A DNA stretch of 41,708 nucleotides. It comes from Asaia bogorensis (GTDB lineage: Bacteria; Pseudomonadota; Alphaproteobacteria; Reyranellales; Reyranellaceae). Positions within the stretch are counted from its first letter, which is position 1. Every line of letters starts with the position of its first letter. The stretch covers positions 1 through 41,708 of the forward strand of contig CAMDCE010000045.1 in assembly GCA_945889625.1 (NCBI GenBank), in the 5' to 3' direction. Positions 1 through 7,557 of this stretch are shown here, piece after piece. The notes beneath the pieces are model-generated. The model was not told where the DNA came from. It worked only from the letters and a program-made list of their open reading frames with translations, and ran no database searches. Made by a program: the position numbers and the translations under genes.

Positions 1-30
1 TGTCCGGCGTCAGGACCACTGATACAGATT
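1..30 (+). repeat. IS3 left terminal inverted repeat
   Basis: This pairs with 1482-1511. Its outer part (TGTCCG, then CGTCAG) and inner part (ACAGATT) match the right end, with a diverged middle. It marks the exact left IS boundary at window base 1. Confidence 0.8.
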
Positions 31-85
31 TAACGTCTTGAGGAAGGGAGGATTTCCGGCTCATCGTTACCCCGAGAGGAACGAG

Positions 86-460
86 ATGAGACAGAAATCC
101 CCCACGACGACGTCGCCGTCCGAGCGCCTTGTGAAGAACATCCGCCGGGTGACCCGCAAGCACTATTCGGCTGAAGAGAAGATCCGTGTTGTCCTGGACG
201 GCCTGCGTGGCGAGTCGAGCATTGCCGAGCTGTGTCGCCGGGAGGGTATCGCCGAAGGGCTGTATTACAGTTGGTCGAAGGAGTTCCTGGAAGCCGGCAA
301 GCGTCGTCTGGCGGGTGATACGGCACGGGCGGCGACGAGCAGCGAGGTGACGGACCTTCGCCGTGAAGCGCGGGCCCTGAAGGAGGTCGTGGCCGAGCAG
401 GCGCTGGAATTGCGTCTGCTTAAAAAAAGCATGATCGCGGATGGGGGAGACGGGGCATGA
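86..460 (+). CDS. IS3-family transposase OrfA (helix-turn-helix subunit)
   Basis: This is a 124-aa IS3 OrfA, the DNA-binding part that recognises the IS ends. Residues about 20-70 form the HTH_Tnp_1 helix-turn-helix (YSAEEKIRVVLDGLRGE, SIAELCRREGI, LYYSWSKEFL). Residues about 85-118 form a leucine-rich coiled coil (LRREARALKEVVAEQALELRLL). The ATG at 86 follows a GAGAGGA ribosome-binding site; an upstream TTG at 38 would add residues untypical of the family. The stop overlaps the orfB start as ATGA (457-460). A run of seven A at 422-428 lies 28 bases before the stop and could allow -1 frameshifting into orfB. Confidence 0.9.
   Translation: MRQKSPTTTSPSERLVKNIRRVTRKHYSAEEKIRVVLDGLRGESSIAELCRREGIAEGLYYSWSKEFLEAGKRRLAGDTARAATSSEVTDLRREARALKEVVAEQALELRLLKKSMIADGGDGA
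422..429 (+). promoter_or_regulatory. A7G slippery tract, candidate -1 frameshift site
   Basis: OrfA reads AAA AAA AGC here. The -1 frame is open from 424 to the orfB ATG at 457, so slippage would give an OrfAB fusion, the active transposase in IS3 elements. The canonical IS3 signal is A6G. The alternative is coupled re-initiation at the ATGA overlap. No pseudoknot was modelled. Confidence 0.6.
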
Positions 461-1437
461 GATACCCCGGTTCCGAGAAGCTGGAGATCATCCGCCTGGT
501 CGAGCAGTCGCATCTGCCGGTGCGACGAACCCTGGCCACGCTCGGTATCCTGCCGATGACGTTTTACCGGTGGTATGCCCGGCTGCAGGCGGACGGCCCC
601 GAGGCGCTGGAAGACAAGCCGTCCCGGCCGAGGCGGGTGTGGAACAAGATCCCGGAGGAGGTCCGGGAACAGATCGTCGAACTGGCCCTGGACGAGCCGG
701 AGCTCTCCCCGCGGGAGGTCGCGACGCGCTTCACCGATGTGAAGAAGTACTTTGTATCTGAGGCATCGGTTTATCGGCTGCTCAAGGCGCACGACCTGAT
801 CACCAGCCCGGCCTTCATCGTCGTGACAGCTGCCGACGAGTTCAAGGACAAGACGACGGCGCCGAACCAGCTGTGGCAGACCGACTTCACTTATCTCAAG
901 GTGATCGGCTGGGGCTGGTTCTATCTGTCGACCATCCTCGACGACTTCTCGCGTTACATCATCTCCTGGAAGCTATGCACGACGATGAAGGCCGAGGATG
1001 TGACTGACACCCTGGAGCTGGCGCTCACGGCATCAGGCTGCGAGAGCGCCCAGGTCGCCCATCGGCCACGGCTGCTGAGCGACAACGGCTCCTCCTACGT
1101 CGCCGGCGATCTGGCGGAATGGCTCGAGGACCGCGGTATCAAGCATATCCGTGGCGCGCCCTTCCATCCCCAGACCCAGGGCAAGATCGAACGCTGGCAC
1201 CAGACGTTGAAGAACCGCATCCTGCTCGAGAATTACTATCTGCCCGGCGATCTCGAGGCTCAGATCAATGCCTTCGTCGATCATTACAACCACCAGCGTT
1301 ACCACGAGGCCATCGGTAATCTGACACCGGCCGACGTCTACTTCGGCCGCGGCCAGACCATCCTCCTGGAGAGAGAAAGGATCAAACGACAGACCATCCA
1401 ACGCAGACGCTTGAACCACCGTGCTATCGCCGCTTAA
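457..1437 (+). CDS. IS3-family transposase OrfB (DDE integrase domain)
   Basis: This is a 326-aa DDE transposase that cuts and joins the IS ends. An N-terminal HTH_21-like region occupies about residues 1-120. The rve integrase core carries the triad D143 (LWQTDFTYL), D209 (LLSDNGSSY) and E245 (QGKIERWH). The last two are spaced as D-35-E, as in IS3. The C-terminal YNHQRYHEAIGNLTPADVY segment is typical. The frame is intact and appears functional. It overlaps orfA by ATGA. In some IS3 elements OrfB alone is inactive and the frameshifted OrfAB is the enzyme. Confidence 0.93.
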   Translation: MRYPGSEKLEIIRLVEQSHLPVRRTLATLGILPMTFYRWYARLQADGPEALEDKPSRPRRVWNKIPEEVREQIVELALDEPELSPREVATRFTDVKKYFVSEASVYRLLKAHDLITSPAFIVVTAADEFKDKTTAPNQLWQTDFTYLKVIGWGWFYLSTILDDFSRYIISWKLCTTMKAEDVTDTLELALTASGCESAQVAHRPRLLSDNGSSYVAGDLAEWLEDRGIKHIRGAPFHPQTQGKIERWHQTLKNRILLENYYLPGDLEAQINAFVDHYNHQRYHEAIGNLTPADVYFGRGQTILLERERIKRQTIQRRRLNHRAIAA

Positions 1438-1481
1438 CATCAATCAGCAGATGCGCAGGAGCCTCTCTTCTAAATAGACCC

Positions 1482-1511
1482 AATCTGTCTCAAATTATCT
1501 GACGACGGACA
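1482..1511 (-). repeat. IS3 right terminal inverted repeat
   Basis: The reverse complement begins TGTCCGTCGTCAG and ends GACAGATT, matching the left end at about 22 of 30 positions. It sets the IS length at 1511 bp. Confidence 0.8.
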
Positions 1512-1754
1512 ACCCGTTCATTTGATTGGTTTGTCGCCCGAAGGCGCGGCGATCGGCGCCACGGCCCGTTCTGTGCCCTTCGGGGCGCAATCGCCGCCGG
1601 TGGGGCAAAACTACCCGCCGGTCGCCGGGGCCGCCCCACGAGTCCCGCATCGCCACGAAGGCCCGCTTTTGAGGCACTTCATCCCGCCATCGTCCCGCCT
1701 ACGGCCCGGCATATCCCGCCTCCGATGGGGCAAGAAGCCTGATCCCCCTACAAG
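1512..1754. other. Intergenic region between IS3 and CpaF-like gene
   Basis: These 243 bases lie between the IS right end and the stop of the convergent CpaF-like gene. Short ORFs cross it on both strands, but none has a credible start or recognisable domain. It is rich in CG palindromic words with no clean terminator and U-tract. I see no supported gene. Confidence 0.5.
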
Positions 1755-3485
1755 TTAGCGCAAGATGATCGCCAACGCTTCGCGATAACCCGCCGCCGCC
1801 GCGATTTCCGCGAAGGCCGGCTGGGCGGTACGGCGATGAAACCGACCGCCGTCGTGCACGAAAACCGCCGCACCGCTCGCGTCTTCCAGCGAAACGGCCC
1901 GGAACAACCCGTCGCGCCCGCGACCGAGACGAACCACCAGGTCGAAGGATTGCGGCGAGACCGCTGTCGCGGCGTCCGACCGCACCGCGGCGACGATGCC
2001 GCGCTGGCCCTGCGACAAACGCTCCTTCAACGCCGCCTCGTCGTCACGCCCGATCGAGTCGAGGATCACGAGATGGGGGTGCAGCCGCAGCCCGGCCGCA
2101 AGCAGCGCGGGATAGCCAGCGGCGTCGGCACCGCCATGGCCACTTGCGGACGCCACCAGTTCGACCTTGCCGGGCGACTGCCTGCGAAACTCGCGGTGGC
2201 GGGCAACGGTGACGACGCGGGCGTCGCTGCCGAGATCACGGGCGATCGCGGCCAACAATGACGTCTTGCCCGCGCCTGAAGGCCCAGCGACCAGCACGTT
2301 GAGACGACAGCGCACGGCGATGCGCAGCAGGTCCGCGATCGACCGGTCGAGCATATCCGCCGCGATCAGCCGCTCGAAGGTCGCGGTCCCCGGTTCGCCC
2401 CGGCGGATCGCCACCACCGGCCCGTTGGGCGCCGCCGGCGGAAAGATCACCGTGCCGCTGCCGCCGTCGCGCAACTGGAACTCCGCGACGCCGGTCGCCG
2501 GGCGAGGGACAAGCCGGCTCGCGATGTCGAGCAAGTGCGCCTGATCGCGGAAAGTCTCCGGCGCCGGCTCCATCAGACCGTTGCGTTCGACAAAGACGGC
2601 GTCAGGGCCGTTGATGAAGATGGCGCGAATCCCGCGATCCGCCCACAGCCGGTCGATCAGGCCGAGGCCGCAGATCTCGCTCAAGGCGACCGACGCCAGG
2701 GGCTCGCGCACGTCGGCGGCCAACGCTTTTTCCTGGCCGCGGACGACGTCGTCGATCGCCGTATCGATGGCCTGGACGGCTTCGTCACGGCCGATCCGGT
2801 CTCCGGGCGCAATCCGCAGCCGCAAACGCGCGACCTTCAGTACAGGGCCGAGCAGGCCTTCGACGGTCGCGGCGTCGCGGCCGGTCACCTGTACCACTCT
2901 CGACGGCGGCGCCGTGAAGACGGCATCGGGCACGACGGGTGCGGGCTTCGCCGGCTCATCGCCCGTCCAGCGGGGTTCGCGGATTGCCAAGTCGGCGGCG
3001 AACGACACCAGCGCCGCAGTCTCGATCCTGCTGTCGTCGCGCTCGTCCTTGGCCTTCTCGTCCTTGGCCTTGTGGACGTCCTTGGTGTCACTCGGTTCGG
3101 CGGCGGCCGGCGCCTCACGCGGCGGCGGAGCGTGGCGCTCGAGCAGCTCCGAGACCAGCCGGCGCAGCTCGTGGCTGGTCAAGGTCACGCCGCGCGCGCG
3201 GAAATAAGTGTGGACGAGCTCGCCGACGGCATAGGCGATCTCCGGCGGCGAGCGGCCACCACCCAGCGCGTCACGCACCGAGCTGTCCCTCTCCTTGCAG
3301 AAGGTGGCCCACGTGCCCTGGAGCTCACGGCCGCGTGCGGCGTCGCCATGCTGAGGAAAGATCTGGTCGACCGAACGCGGTGCGGGACGCGCATCCGATG
3401 TGGCGGCGTCCGCTCGTTCGAGCACGGGACTCATGGGGGACCGCCCATCCTTGCGATGCCGGCCCCCGCCGCTCAAGGCGGTCAT
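1755..3485 (-). CDS. Orphan CpaF/TadA-like secretion ATPase, motif-degenerate
   Basis: This 576-aa protein (559 aa if the ATG at 3434 is used) resembles the type II/IV secretion ATPase CpaF, which powers Tad pilus assembly. Residues about 265-330 match the CpaF N-terminal domain (WADRGIRAIFINGPDAVFVERNG, then FRDQAHLLDIASRLV). A Walker A motif is present at 401-409 (GPSGAGKTS). Other motifs are eroded. The Asp-box region reads TVARHREF, the Walker B region reads LVILDSIG in place of the usual VGEVRG, and the His-box region reads AAVRSDA in place of TxHAN. Residues 121-190 form a charged, Pro-rich linker (KAKDEKAKDERDD). No tad/cpa partners are adjacent. Binding of ATP is possible; efficient hydrolysis is doubtful. 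No clear ribosome-binding site separates the two starts. Confidence 0.7.
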   Translation of the reverse strand: MTALSGGGRHRKDGRSPMSPVLERADAATSDARPAPRSVDQIFPQHGDAARGRELQGTWATFCKERDSSVRDALGGGRSPPEIAYAVGELVHTYFRARGVTLTSHELRRLVSELLERHAPPPREAPAAAEPSDTKDVHKAKDEKAKDERDDSRIETAALVSFAADLAIREPRWTGDEPAKPAPVVPDAVFTAPPSRVVQVTGRDAATVEGLLGPVLKVARLRLRIAPGDRIGRDEAVQAIDTAIDDVVRGQEKALAADVREPLASVALSEICGLGLIDRLWADRGIRAIFINGPDAVFVERNGLMEPAPETFRDQAHLLDIASRLVPRPATGVAEFQLRDGGSGTVIFPPAAPNGPVVAIRRGEPGTATFERLIAADMLDRSIADLLRIAVRCRLNVLVAGPSGAGKTSLLAAIARDLGSDARVVTVARHREFRRQSPGKVELVASASGHGGADAAGYPALLAAGLRLHPHLVILDSIGRDDEAALKERLSQGQRGIVAAVRSDAATAVSPQSFDLVVRLGRGRDGLFRAVSLEDASGAAVFVHDGGRFHRRTAQPAFAEIAAAAGYREALAIILR

Positions 3486-3787
3486 CGAACAATCCGCTTA
3501 ACAGGCGCACGTGAATGCGCCGAATGAATTCCCACTATGCGCGACCGCAGGCGGCACAATACAGTCGTCCGTTCCCTCCTTCGGTCGCCCCGCACTGTAG
3601 CCGCGATGGCTGCAAAAACCACGGCAAACCTTGCACATCTTGGCGGGAAATCGCCACATCCAGCCTGCAACAAGGCACGTTCGAATGTGGCCGGCCACCC
3701 CCACATGTCGCCACCAAGATGCCGCTTGTCTTTCGACCGACGCCCTTTAAGGTCCCGCGCCGTTGCACTTTCATTTGTGGGTTCGTC
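3486..3787. promoter_or_regulatory. Divergent intergenic region, CpaF-like / cyclophilin
   Basis: About 300 bases separate two divergent genes and should hold both promoters. A 6-bp inverted repeat, GGCGCA / TGCGCC, lies at 3503-3520 close to the CpaF-like start. AT-richer stretches near 3740-3785 precede the cyclophilin ATG. I could not assign -35/-10 boxes with confidence, and no coding frame is supported. Confidence 0.4.
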
Positions 3788-4333
3788 ATGCGCCTGTCTC
3801 TGACGCCCGTCGTCGCCGCCGTCTTACTCATGTTCGCAGGAGCCGCTGCCGCCATGGACAAGGAAAACACCCTCTATATCGACCTGAAGGACGGCCGAGT
3901 CGTCATCGAGATGCGCCCCGACCTCGCACCCAAGCACGTCGCCCAGATCAAGAAGCTCGCCCGCGAGGGCAAGTACAACGGCGTCGTCTTCCATCGCGTC
4001 ATTGAGGGCTTCATGGCCCAGACCGGCGATCCCGACGGCACGGGCAGCGGCGGCATGGGCGAACTGCTCAAGTCGGAGTTCTCCAAGGAGCCGCACGTGC
4101 GCGGCTCGGTCTCGATGGCCCGCACCAACGACCCCAACAGCGCGCGCAGCCAGTTCTTCATCGTCTTCAAGGACTCGAACTTCCTCGACGGCCAGTACAC
4201 CGTGTGGGGCAAGGTGACGTCAGGCATGGAGTTCGTCGACAAGATCAAGCGTGGCGTCGGCCAGTCGGGCAGCGTCCCGCCGCCGCCCGACAAGATGGTC
4301 AAGGTCCAGGTCGCTGCCGACGCGAAGGACTGA
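3788..4333 (+). CDS. Exported cyclophilin-type peptidyl-prolyl isomerase
   Basis: This 181-aa protein catalyses cis-trans isomerisation of Xaa-Pro bonds, probably in the periplasm. An N-terminal signal peptide (MRLSLTPVVAAVLLMFAGAAAAM) precedes a bacterial cyclophilin domain. Hallmarks are FHRVIEGFMAQTGDP with GTGSGG, SMARTNDPNSARSQFFIV, and the Trp region YTVWGKV. The ATG at 3788 is chosen because it starts the signal peptide; the same frame is open further upstream without family similarity. It is monocistronic and a palindromic repeat follows the stop. It is PpiA-like by export; I leave the symbol blank because ppiA and ppiB are hard to separate here. Confidence 0.9.
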   Translation: MRLSLTPVVAAVLLMFAGAAAAMDKENTLYIDLKDGRVVIEMRPDLAPKHVAQIKKLAREGKYNGVVFHRVIEGFMAQTGDPDGTGSGGMGELLKSEFSKEPHVRGSVSMARTNDPNSARSQFFIVFKDSNFLDGQYTVWGKVTSGMEFVDKIKRGVGQSGSVPPPPDKMVKVQVAADAKD

Positions 4334-4358
4334 CAGAGAGCACTCCCTCTTTCTTTCT

Positions 4359-4448
4359 CCTCTCCCCCGTTAGGGGGAGAGGACGGGTGAGGGGGTTACG
4401 CACGTCGATTCCCCCTCACCTAACCTCTCCCCCTAGCGGGGGGAGAGG
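4359..4448. repeat. Palindromic repeat, family A (short, ORF-less copy)
   Basis: Three stem-loops lie in 90 bases. CCTCTCCCCC-GTTA-GGGGGAGAGG occupies 4359-4382. A 10-bp pair GGTGAGGGGG / CCCCCTCACC (4386-4395 and 4411-4420) encloses 15 bases. A TAGC-loop hairpin occupies 4424-4448. The arms match the terminal repeats of the DUF559 element at 14230-14661, so this looks like a non-autonomous version with the gene replaced by a 15-base spacer. It lies between convergent genes and could act as a bidirectional terminator. Confidence 0.85.
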
Positions 4449-4480
4449 AATATGAGGCGATGACGACGAACGTCGCGTCA

Positions 4481-4858
4481 CTACTCCTTCGTCACCGTGT
4501 GGAACGACTTGGAGATGACCTGCCAGCGGCCGTCGGCCTTGAGCAGCGTCAGATAGTCGGTGAAGTAGCGCGGCGGGATCTGGCACTCGACCTTGGCGAA
4601 GGCGGTGCCCGGCCCGGAAAAGTCGATCGACACGATGCGATCGCGCCGCTCGCTGCCGCTGGCCTTGGCCGACTTGCGGCCCTCGACCATCTTGAACCAG
4701 TCGCCGCGCGGGAAATCCGCGGCCTTGCCGTCGGCGCCGACGCTGTAGAGGTGCGAGGCCGGATGGAACGCATGGCCGAGCTTCTTGGTGTCGCCCTCGT
4801 AGAGCCCGTCGAAATAGACCTGCAGCACCTTCTCGATTTCCGCGACGTCGGAACTCAT
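4481..4858 (-). CDS. NTF2-like (SnoaL/lumazine-binding fold) protein
   Basis: This is a 125-aa single-domain alpha+beta protein of the NTF2-like superfamily. It opens with the usual helix (IEKVLQVYFDGLYEGDTKKLGHAFHP) and ends with a strand (DYLTLLKADGRWQVISKSFH). The middle reads ASHLYSVGADGKAADFPRGDWF, typical of the putative lumazine-binding subgroup. Members are small enzymes or ligand binders; no substrate can be inferred here. It lies 16 bases downstream of the MDR oxidoreductase stop and is probably cotranscribed. SD-like GAGGAAG precedes the ATG. Confidence 0.8.
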   Translation of the reverse strand: MSSDVAEIEKVLQVYFDGLYEGDTKKLGHAFHPASHLYSVGADGKAADFPRGDWFKMVEGRKSAKASGSERRDRIVSIDFSGPGTAFAKVECQIPPRYFTDYLTLLKADGRWQVISKSFHTVTKE

Positions 4859-4874
4859 CTCTCTTCCTCCTCTT

Positions 4875-5864
4875 TCAAATCGCCCCGTTGGGGCTCACCA
4901 GGATCTTGCCGTTGCGGCCGCCCTTGTCGGCGTGCGCCAGCGCCTCCTTGATCTTGTCGATAGGATAGACCGTGTCGACCGGCGCCGAGAGCTTGCCCGC
5001 CATGACCTGGTTGGCTAGATCGGCGTAGATCTCGCGGATCTTCTGCGGACTGCGCTTGGCCATGAAGCGGCCCAGCATGAAGCCGGTCAGCCTGACACCG
5101 CGATAGATGAAGTTGGAACGGCCGACCTTGGGATCCTCGCCGCTCATCGAACCGTAGTGCACCAGCGTCCCGTCGGTCGCGATGCAATCGGCAAGGCGCC
5201 CGGTCGCAGCACCGCCGATCGCCTCGACGCCCAGCATGATCCTGGCGTCGCCGGTTTCCGCCGCGACCTTCGCTGCCAGATCGTCACCGTCGACCACCAC
5301 GATGTCGGCGCCCAGTACTTTGAGTTCGGCGGCGAGCTCGGCCCGGCGCACGACATTGACGGTGCGCAGGCCGCGCTGATGGGCGAGCACGATCAGGAGC
5401 CGGCCGACCGCCGAGTTGGCGACGTTCTGGATCACCCAGTCGCCACCCTTCAGCTCGACGAAGTCCGACAGCATGAGCTGCGCCGTCGGCGGATTGATCC
5501 GCACCATCGCCGCCTGCGCAAGATCGATGCCGTTGGGCAGCGGGATGGCGTCGTCGCCCTTGACCTTGCGCCGCTGCGTCCAGTTCTCGCGCTGCAGGTT
5601 GATCACCAGGTCGCCCGTCTTGACGTGCCTGACGTTGGCGCCGACGGCAATCACCCGGCCGACGCATTCGGCGCCCGGCGTCGCAGGCAGCGGCGGCTTC
5701 AGCCGGTAGCTGCCCCGGCAGAACCACATGTCGGCGGGATTGATGGGAAACGCAAGCACGTCGAACACCACCTCGTCTGCCGCGGGTTCGCCGATGTCGG
5801 GAACGTCGGCCGAACGCGCGACTTCCCAGGGCGTTCCGTATCGCTCGATCAGCACCTGCTTCAC
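4875..5864 (-). CDS. Zinc-independent MDR oxidoreductase, 2-enoyl thioester reductase-like
   Basis: This is a 329-aa medium-chain dehydrogenase/reductase with a GroES-like N-terminal half and a Rossmann NAD(P)H-binding C-terminal half. Features resembling the Etr1/MECR enoyl-thioester reductase branch are FPINPADMWFCRGSY, VRINPPTAQLMLSDFVELKGGDWVIQNVANSAVGRLLI and LRTVNVVRR. The structural-zinc Cys cluster and catalytic zinc ligands of alcohol dehydrogenases are absent. It probably reduces an enoyl or quinone-like substrate with NADPH. It is the first gene of a minus-strand pair with the NTF2-like gene and is divergent from the ATP-grasp operon. Confidence 0.82.
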   Translation of the reverse strand: MKQVLIERYGTPWEVARSADVPDIGEPAADEVVFDVLAFPINPADMWFCRGSYRLKPPLPATPGAECVGRVIAVGANVRHVKTGDLVINLQRENWTQRRKVKGDDAIPLPNGIDLAQAAMVRINPPTAQLMLSDFVELKGGDWVIQNVANSAVGRLLIVLAHQRGLRTVNVVRRAELAAELKVLGADIVVVDGDDLAAKVAAETGDARIMLGVEAIGGAATGRLADCIATDGTLVHYGSMSGEDPKVGRSNFIYRGVRLTGFMLGRFMAKRSPQKIREIYADLANQVMAGKLSAPVDTVYPIDKIKEALAHADKGGRNGKILVSPNGAI

Positions 5865-5879
5865 GGCGTTCCTCCGAAT

Positions 5880-5900
5880 GGCCCGAAAGGGCCCGTTTTT
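5880..5900 (+). terminator. Short GNRA hairpin plus T-tract
   Basis: GGCCC-GAAA-GGGCC is followed within two bases by TTTTT. It lies in the leader side of the ATP-grasp operon between divergent genes, so it could be a weak terminator or an attenuator. A 7-bp inverted repeat, GTCGATT (5909-5915) / AATCGAC (5928-5934), surrounds a TATATT -10-like word just downstream. Confidence 0.35.
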
Positions 5901-5944
5901 ATTGGCCCGTCGATTGCTTATATTGCGAATCGACAGGGGGCGAA

Positions 5945-7387
5945 ATGGCGGAGGCGGTCAAGAGTTTCGACGAGATGAGGTCGGGCGCGGACGGCGCCGT
6001 GCGGGCTCCCTATCGCGGCGTGGCGCGCTGGCTGGAGCGGACATCGCCCGAGCGCGTCGCAGCGACCCGCCACGAGGTCGATCAGTTCTACCGCCGCCAT
6101 GGCATCACCTTCGGCGCCTATGGCGCGGTCGACGGGGCCGAGACCACGATCCCCTTCGACATCATCCCGCGGGTCATTGCCTGGGATGAGTGGGAGTACC
6201 TGCACAAGGGCCTCGTGCAGCGTGTGCGTGCGCTCAACGCCTTCCTCGCCGACGCCTACGGCGAGCGCGAGATCTGCCGCGCCGGCGTGATCCCGGAAAC
6301 CCAGCTCCTGATGAACGCCGAGTTCGTGTCCATGGCGCAGGGCCTCGAGCTGCCGGGCGGCGTCCACGCCCACATCGCCGGCATCGACCTGGTGCGGGTC
6401 GGCGAGAAGGACTTCTACGTTCTGGAGGACAATGTGCGCACGCCGTCGGGCGTGTCGTACGTGTTGGAGAACCGCGAAGTCATGATGCGCCTGGCGCCCG
6501 AGCTGTTCTCGGCCATGCGCGTGCTGCCCGTGGCCGACTACAGCGAGGAGCTGCTGGCGACCTTGCGCTCGGTGTCGTTCAGCGACGATGCCGAGCCCAA
6601 TGTCGTGCTGCTGACGCCGGGCCATTTCAACAGTGCCTATTTCGAGCACGCTTTCCTGGCCGACGAGATGGGCATCGAGCTGGTCGAAGGGTCGGACCTG
6701 TTCGTCGACGAGGGCCGCGTCTATATGCGCACGCCGCGCGGGCCGCAGCGCGTCGACGTGATCTACCGCCGCATCGACGATGCTTTCCTCGATCCGCTGG
6801 CCATGCGGCCGGACTCCCACCTCGGCGTCGCGGGACTCCTGGGCGCCGTTCGGGCGGGGCGCGTCAACATCGTCAATGCGCTGGGCAACGGCGTGGCCGA
6901 CGACAAGTCGACCTATACCTATGTGCCCGAGATGATCCGCTTCTATCTCGGCGAGGCGCCGATCCTGCAGAACGTGCCGACCTGGCGCTGCGACAAGCCA
7001 GACGATTTCAAATACGTGCTCGAGCATCTGGCCGAACTGGTGGTCAAGGAAGTGCACGGCTCGGGCGGCAAGGGCATGCTGGTCGGGCCAACCTCGTCGA
7101 AGACCGAGATCGAGGAGTTTGCCGCCATCGTGCGCGCCCGGCCAGACAACTACGTCGCCCAGCCGACCCTGGCGCTCTCGACCTGCCCGACCTTTGTGGC
7201 CCAAGGCGTGGCGCCGCGTCATGTCGATCTCCGGCCGTTCGTGCTGTCGGGCCGCAAGATCACCATCGTGCCGGGCGGCCTGACGCGCGTCGCGCTGAAA
7301 GAGGGCTCGCTGGTGGTGAATTCCAGCCAGGGCGGCGGTACCAAGGACACCTGGGTGTTGGCGCCTGACACCTCGACGGGCGGCTGA
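5945..7387 (+). CDS. Circularly permuted ATP-grasp type 2 protein
   Basis: This 480-aa protein has the circularly permuted ATP-grasp fold (formerly DUF404/DUF407), predicted to ligate an amino group to a carboxylate using ATP. Family landmarks are FYRRHGITFGAYG, FDIIPRVI, the segment FYVLEDNVRTPSGVSYVLENR, VIYRRIDDAFLDPL and the glycine-rich ATP loop GSGGKGMLVGP. The C-terminus VVNSSQGGGTKDTWVL is typical. It heads an operon with alpha-E and transglutaminase-like genes, a conserved trio predicted to make or modify peptides. Its TGA overlaps a vestigial ATG (TGATG at 7385-7389). The GGGGGCG before the ATG is a plausible ribosome-binding site. Confidence 0.9.
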   Translation: MAEAVKSFDEMRSGADGAVRAPYRGVARWLERTSPERVAATRHEVDQFYRRHGITFGAYGAVDGAETTIPFDIIPRVIAWDEWEYLHKGLVQRVRALNAFLADAYGEREICRAGVIPETQLLMNAEFVSMAQGLELPGGVHAHIAGIDLVRVGEKDFYVLEDNVRTPSGVSYVLENREVMMRLAPELFSAMRVLPVADYSEELLATLRSVSFSDDAEPNVVLLTPGHFNSAYFEHAFLADEMGIELVEGSDLFVDEGRVYMRTPRGPQRVDVIYRRIDDAFLDPLAMRPDSHLGVAGLLGAVRAGRVNIVNALGNGVADDKSTYTYVPEMIRFYLGEAPILQNVPTWRCDKPDDFKYVLEHLAELVVKEVHGSGGKGMLVGPTSSKTEIEEFAAIVRARPDNYVAQPTLALSTCPTFVAQGVAPRHVDLRPFVLSGRKITIVPGGLTRVALKEGSLVVNSSQGGGTKDTWVLAPDTSTGG

Positions 7388-7557
7388 TGCTCAGCAGCAC
7401 CGCCAAGCTCAGCCTCATCCTGAGGAGCGCCCGCTTAGCGCGGGGTAACCCCCGCACCTTGGCGCGTCTCGAAGGATGGGCCACGCCCAGTCTGTTGCCA
7501 TCCTTCGAGACGCCGCGCTTTGCGCGGCTCCTCAGGATGAGGTCCGCGCGATGCTGA
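7387..7557 (+). other. Vestigial alpha-E start and leader ORF through a repeat
   Basis: A 56-codon ORF begins at the TGATG overlap with the ATP-grasp stop. Its first seven codons encode MLSSTAK, the same seven residues that start the real alpha-E protein at 7551. The two copies differ at five third-codon positions and nowhere else. The rest of the ORF reads through the palindromic element. It ends at TGA 7555-7557, overlapping the alpha-E ATG at 7551, so translation could still be coupled. The simplest reading is that the repeat inserted at the original start. Confidence 0.6.
7413..7542. repeat. Palindromic element, family C, inserted before alpha-E
   Basis: This 130-bp element is bounded by a perfect 16-bp inverted repeat (CCTCATCCTGAGGAGC at 7413-7428, its complement at 7527-7542). 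A second perfect 15-bp pair lies inside (7465-7479 and 7498-7512, CGTCTCGAAGGATGG). Related words are common between genes in alphaproteobacterial genomes (from memory). The right arm ends 8 bases before the alpha-E ATG, and its AGGATGAGG may serve as the ribosome-binding site. Confidence 0.85.

Larger units (their letters stand above)
1..1511 (+). mobile_element. Complete IS3-family insertion sequence
   Basis: The element is bounded by terminal inverted repeats at 1-30 and 1482-1511, which match at about 22 of 30 positions when one is reverse-complemented. They begin TGTCCG and end CGGACA, the TG...CA termini usual for IS3. Inside are orfA (86-460) and orfB (457-1437) in the classic overlapping IS3 arrangement, both intact. 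The left end is base 1 of the window, so the left target-site duplicate cannot be seen. The right flank begins ACC. I do not assign a named IS or subgroup. The downstream neighbour is a convergent CpaF-like gene, with no sign that a known gene was split. Confidence 0.88.

Noticed and set aside
1522..1758. 78-aa plus-strand frame after the IS
   Set aside because: It runs into the convergent gene end, has a low-complexity Pro/Arg composition and no homology signal.
5880..5900. Riboswitch upstream of the ATP-grasp operon
   Set aside because: Only a 5-bp hairpin and a short dyad are visible in 80 bases; no known aptamer pattern.
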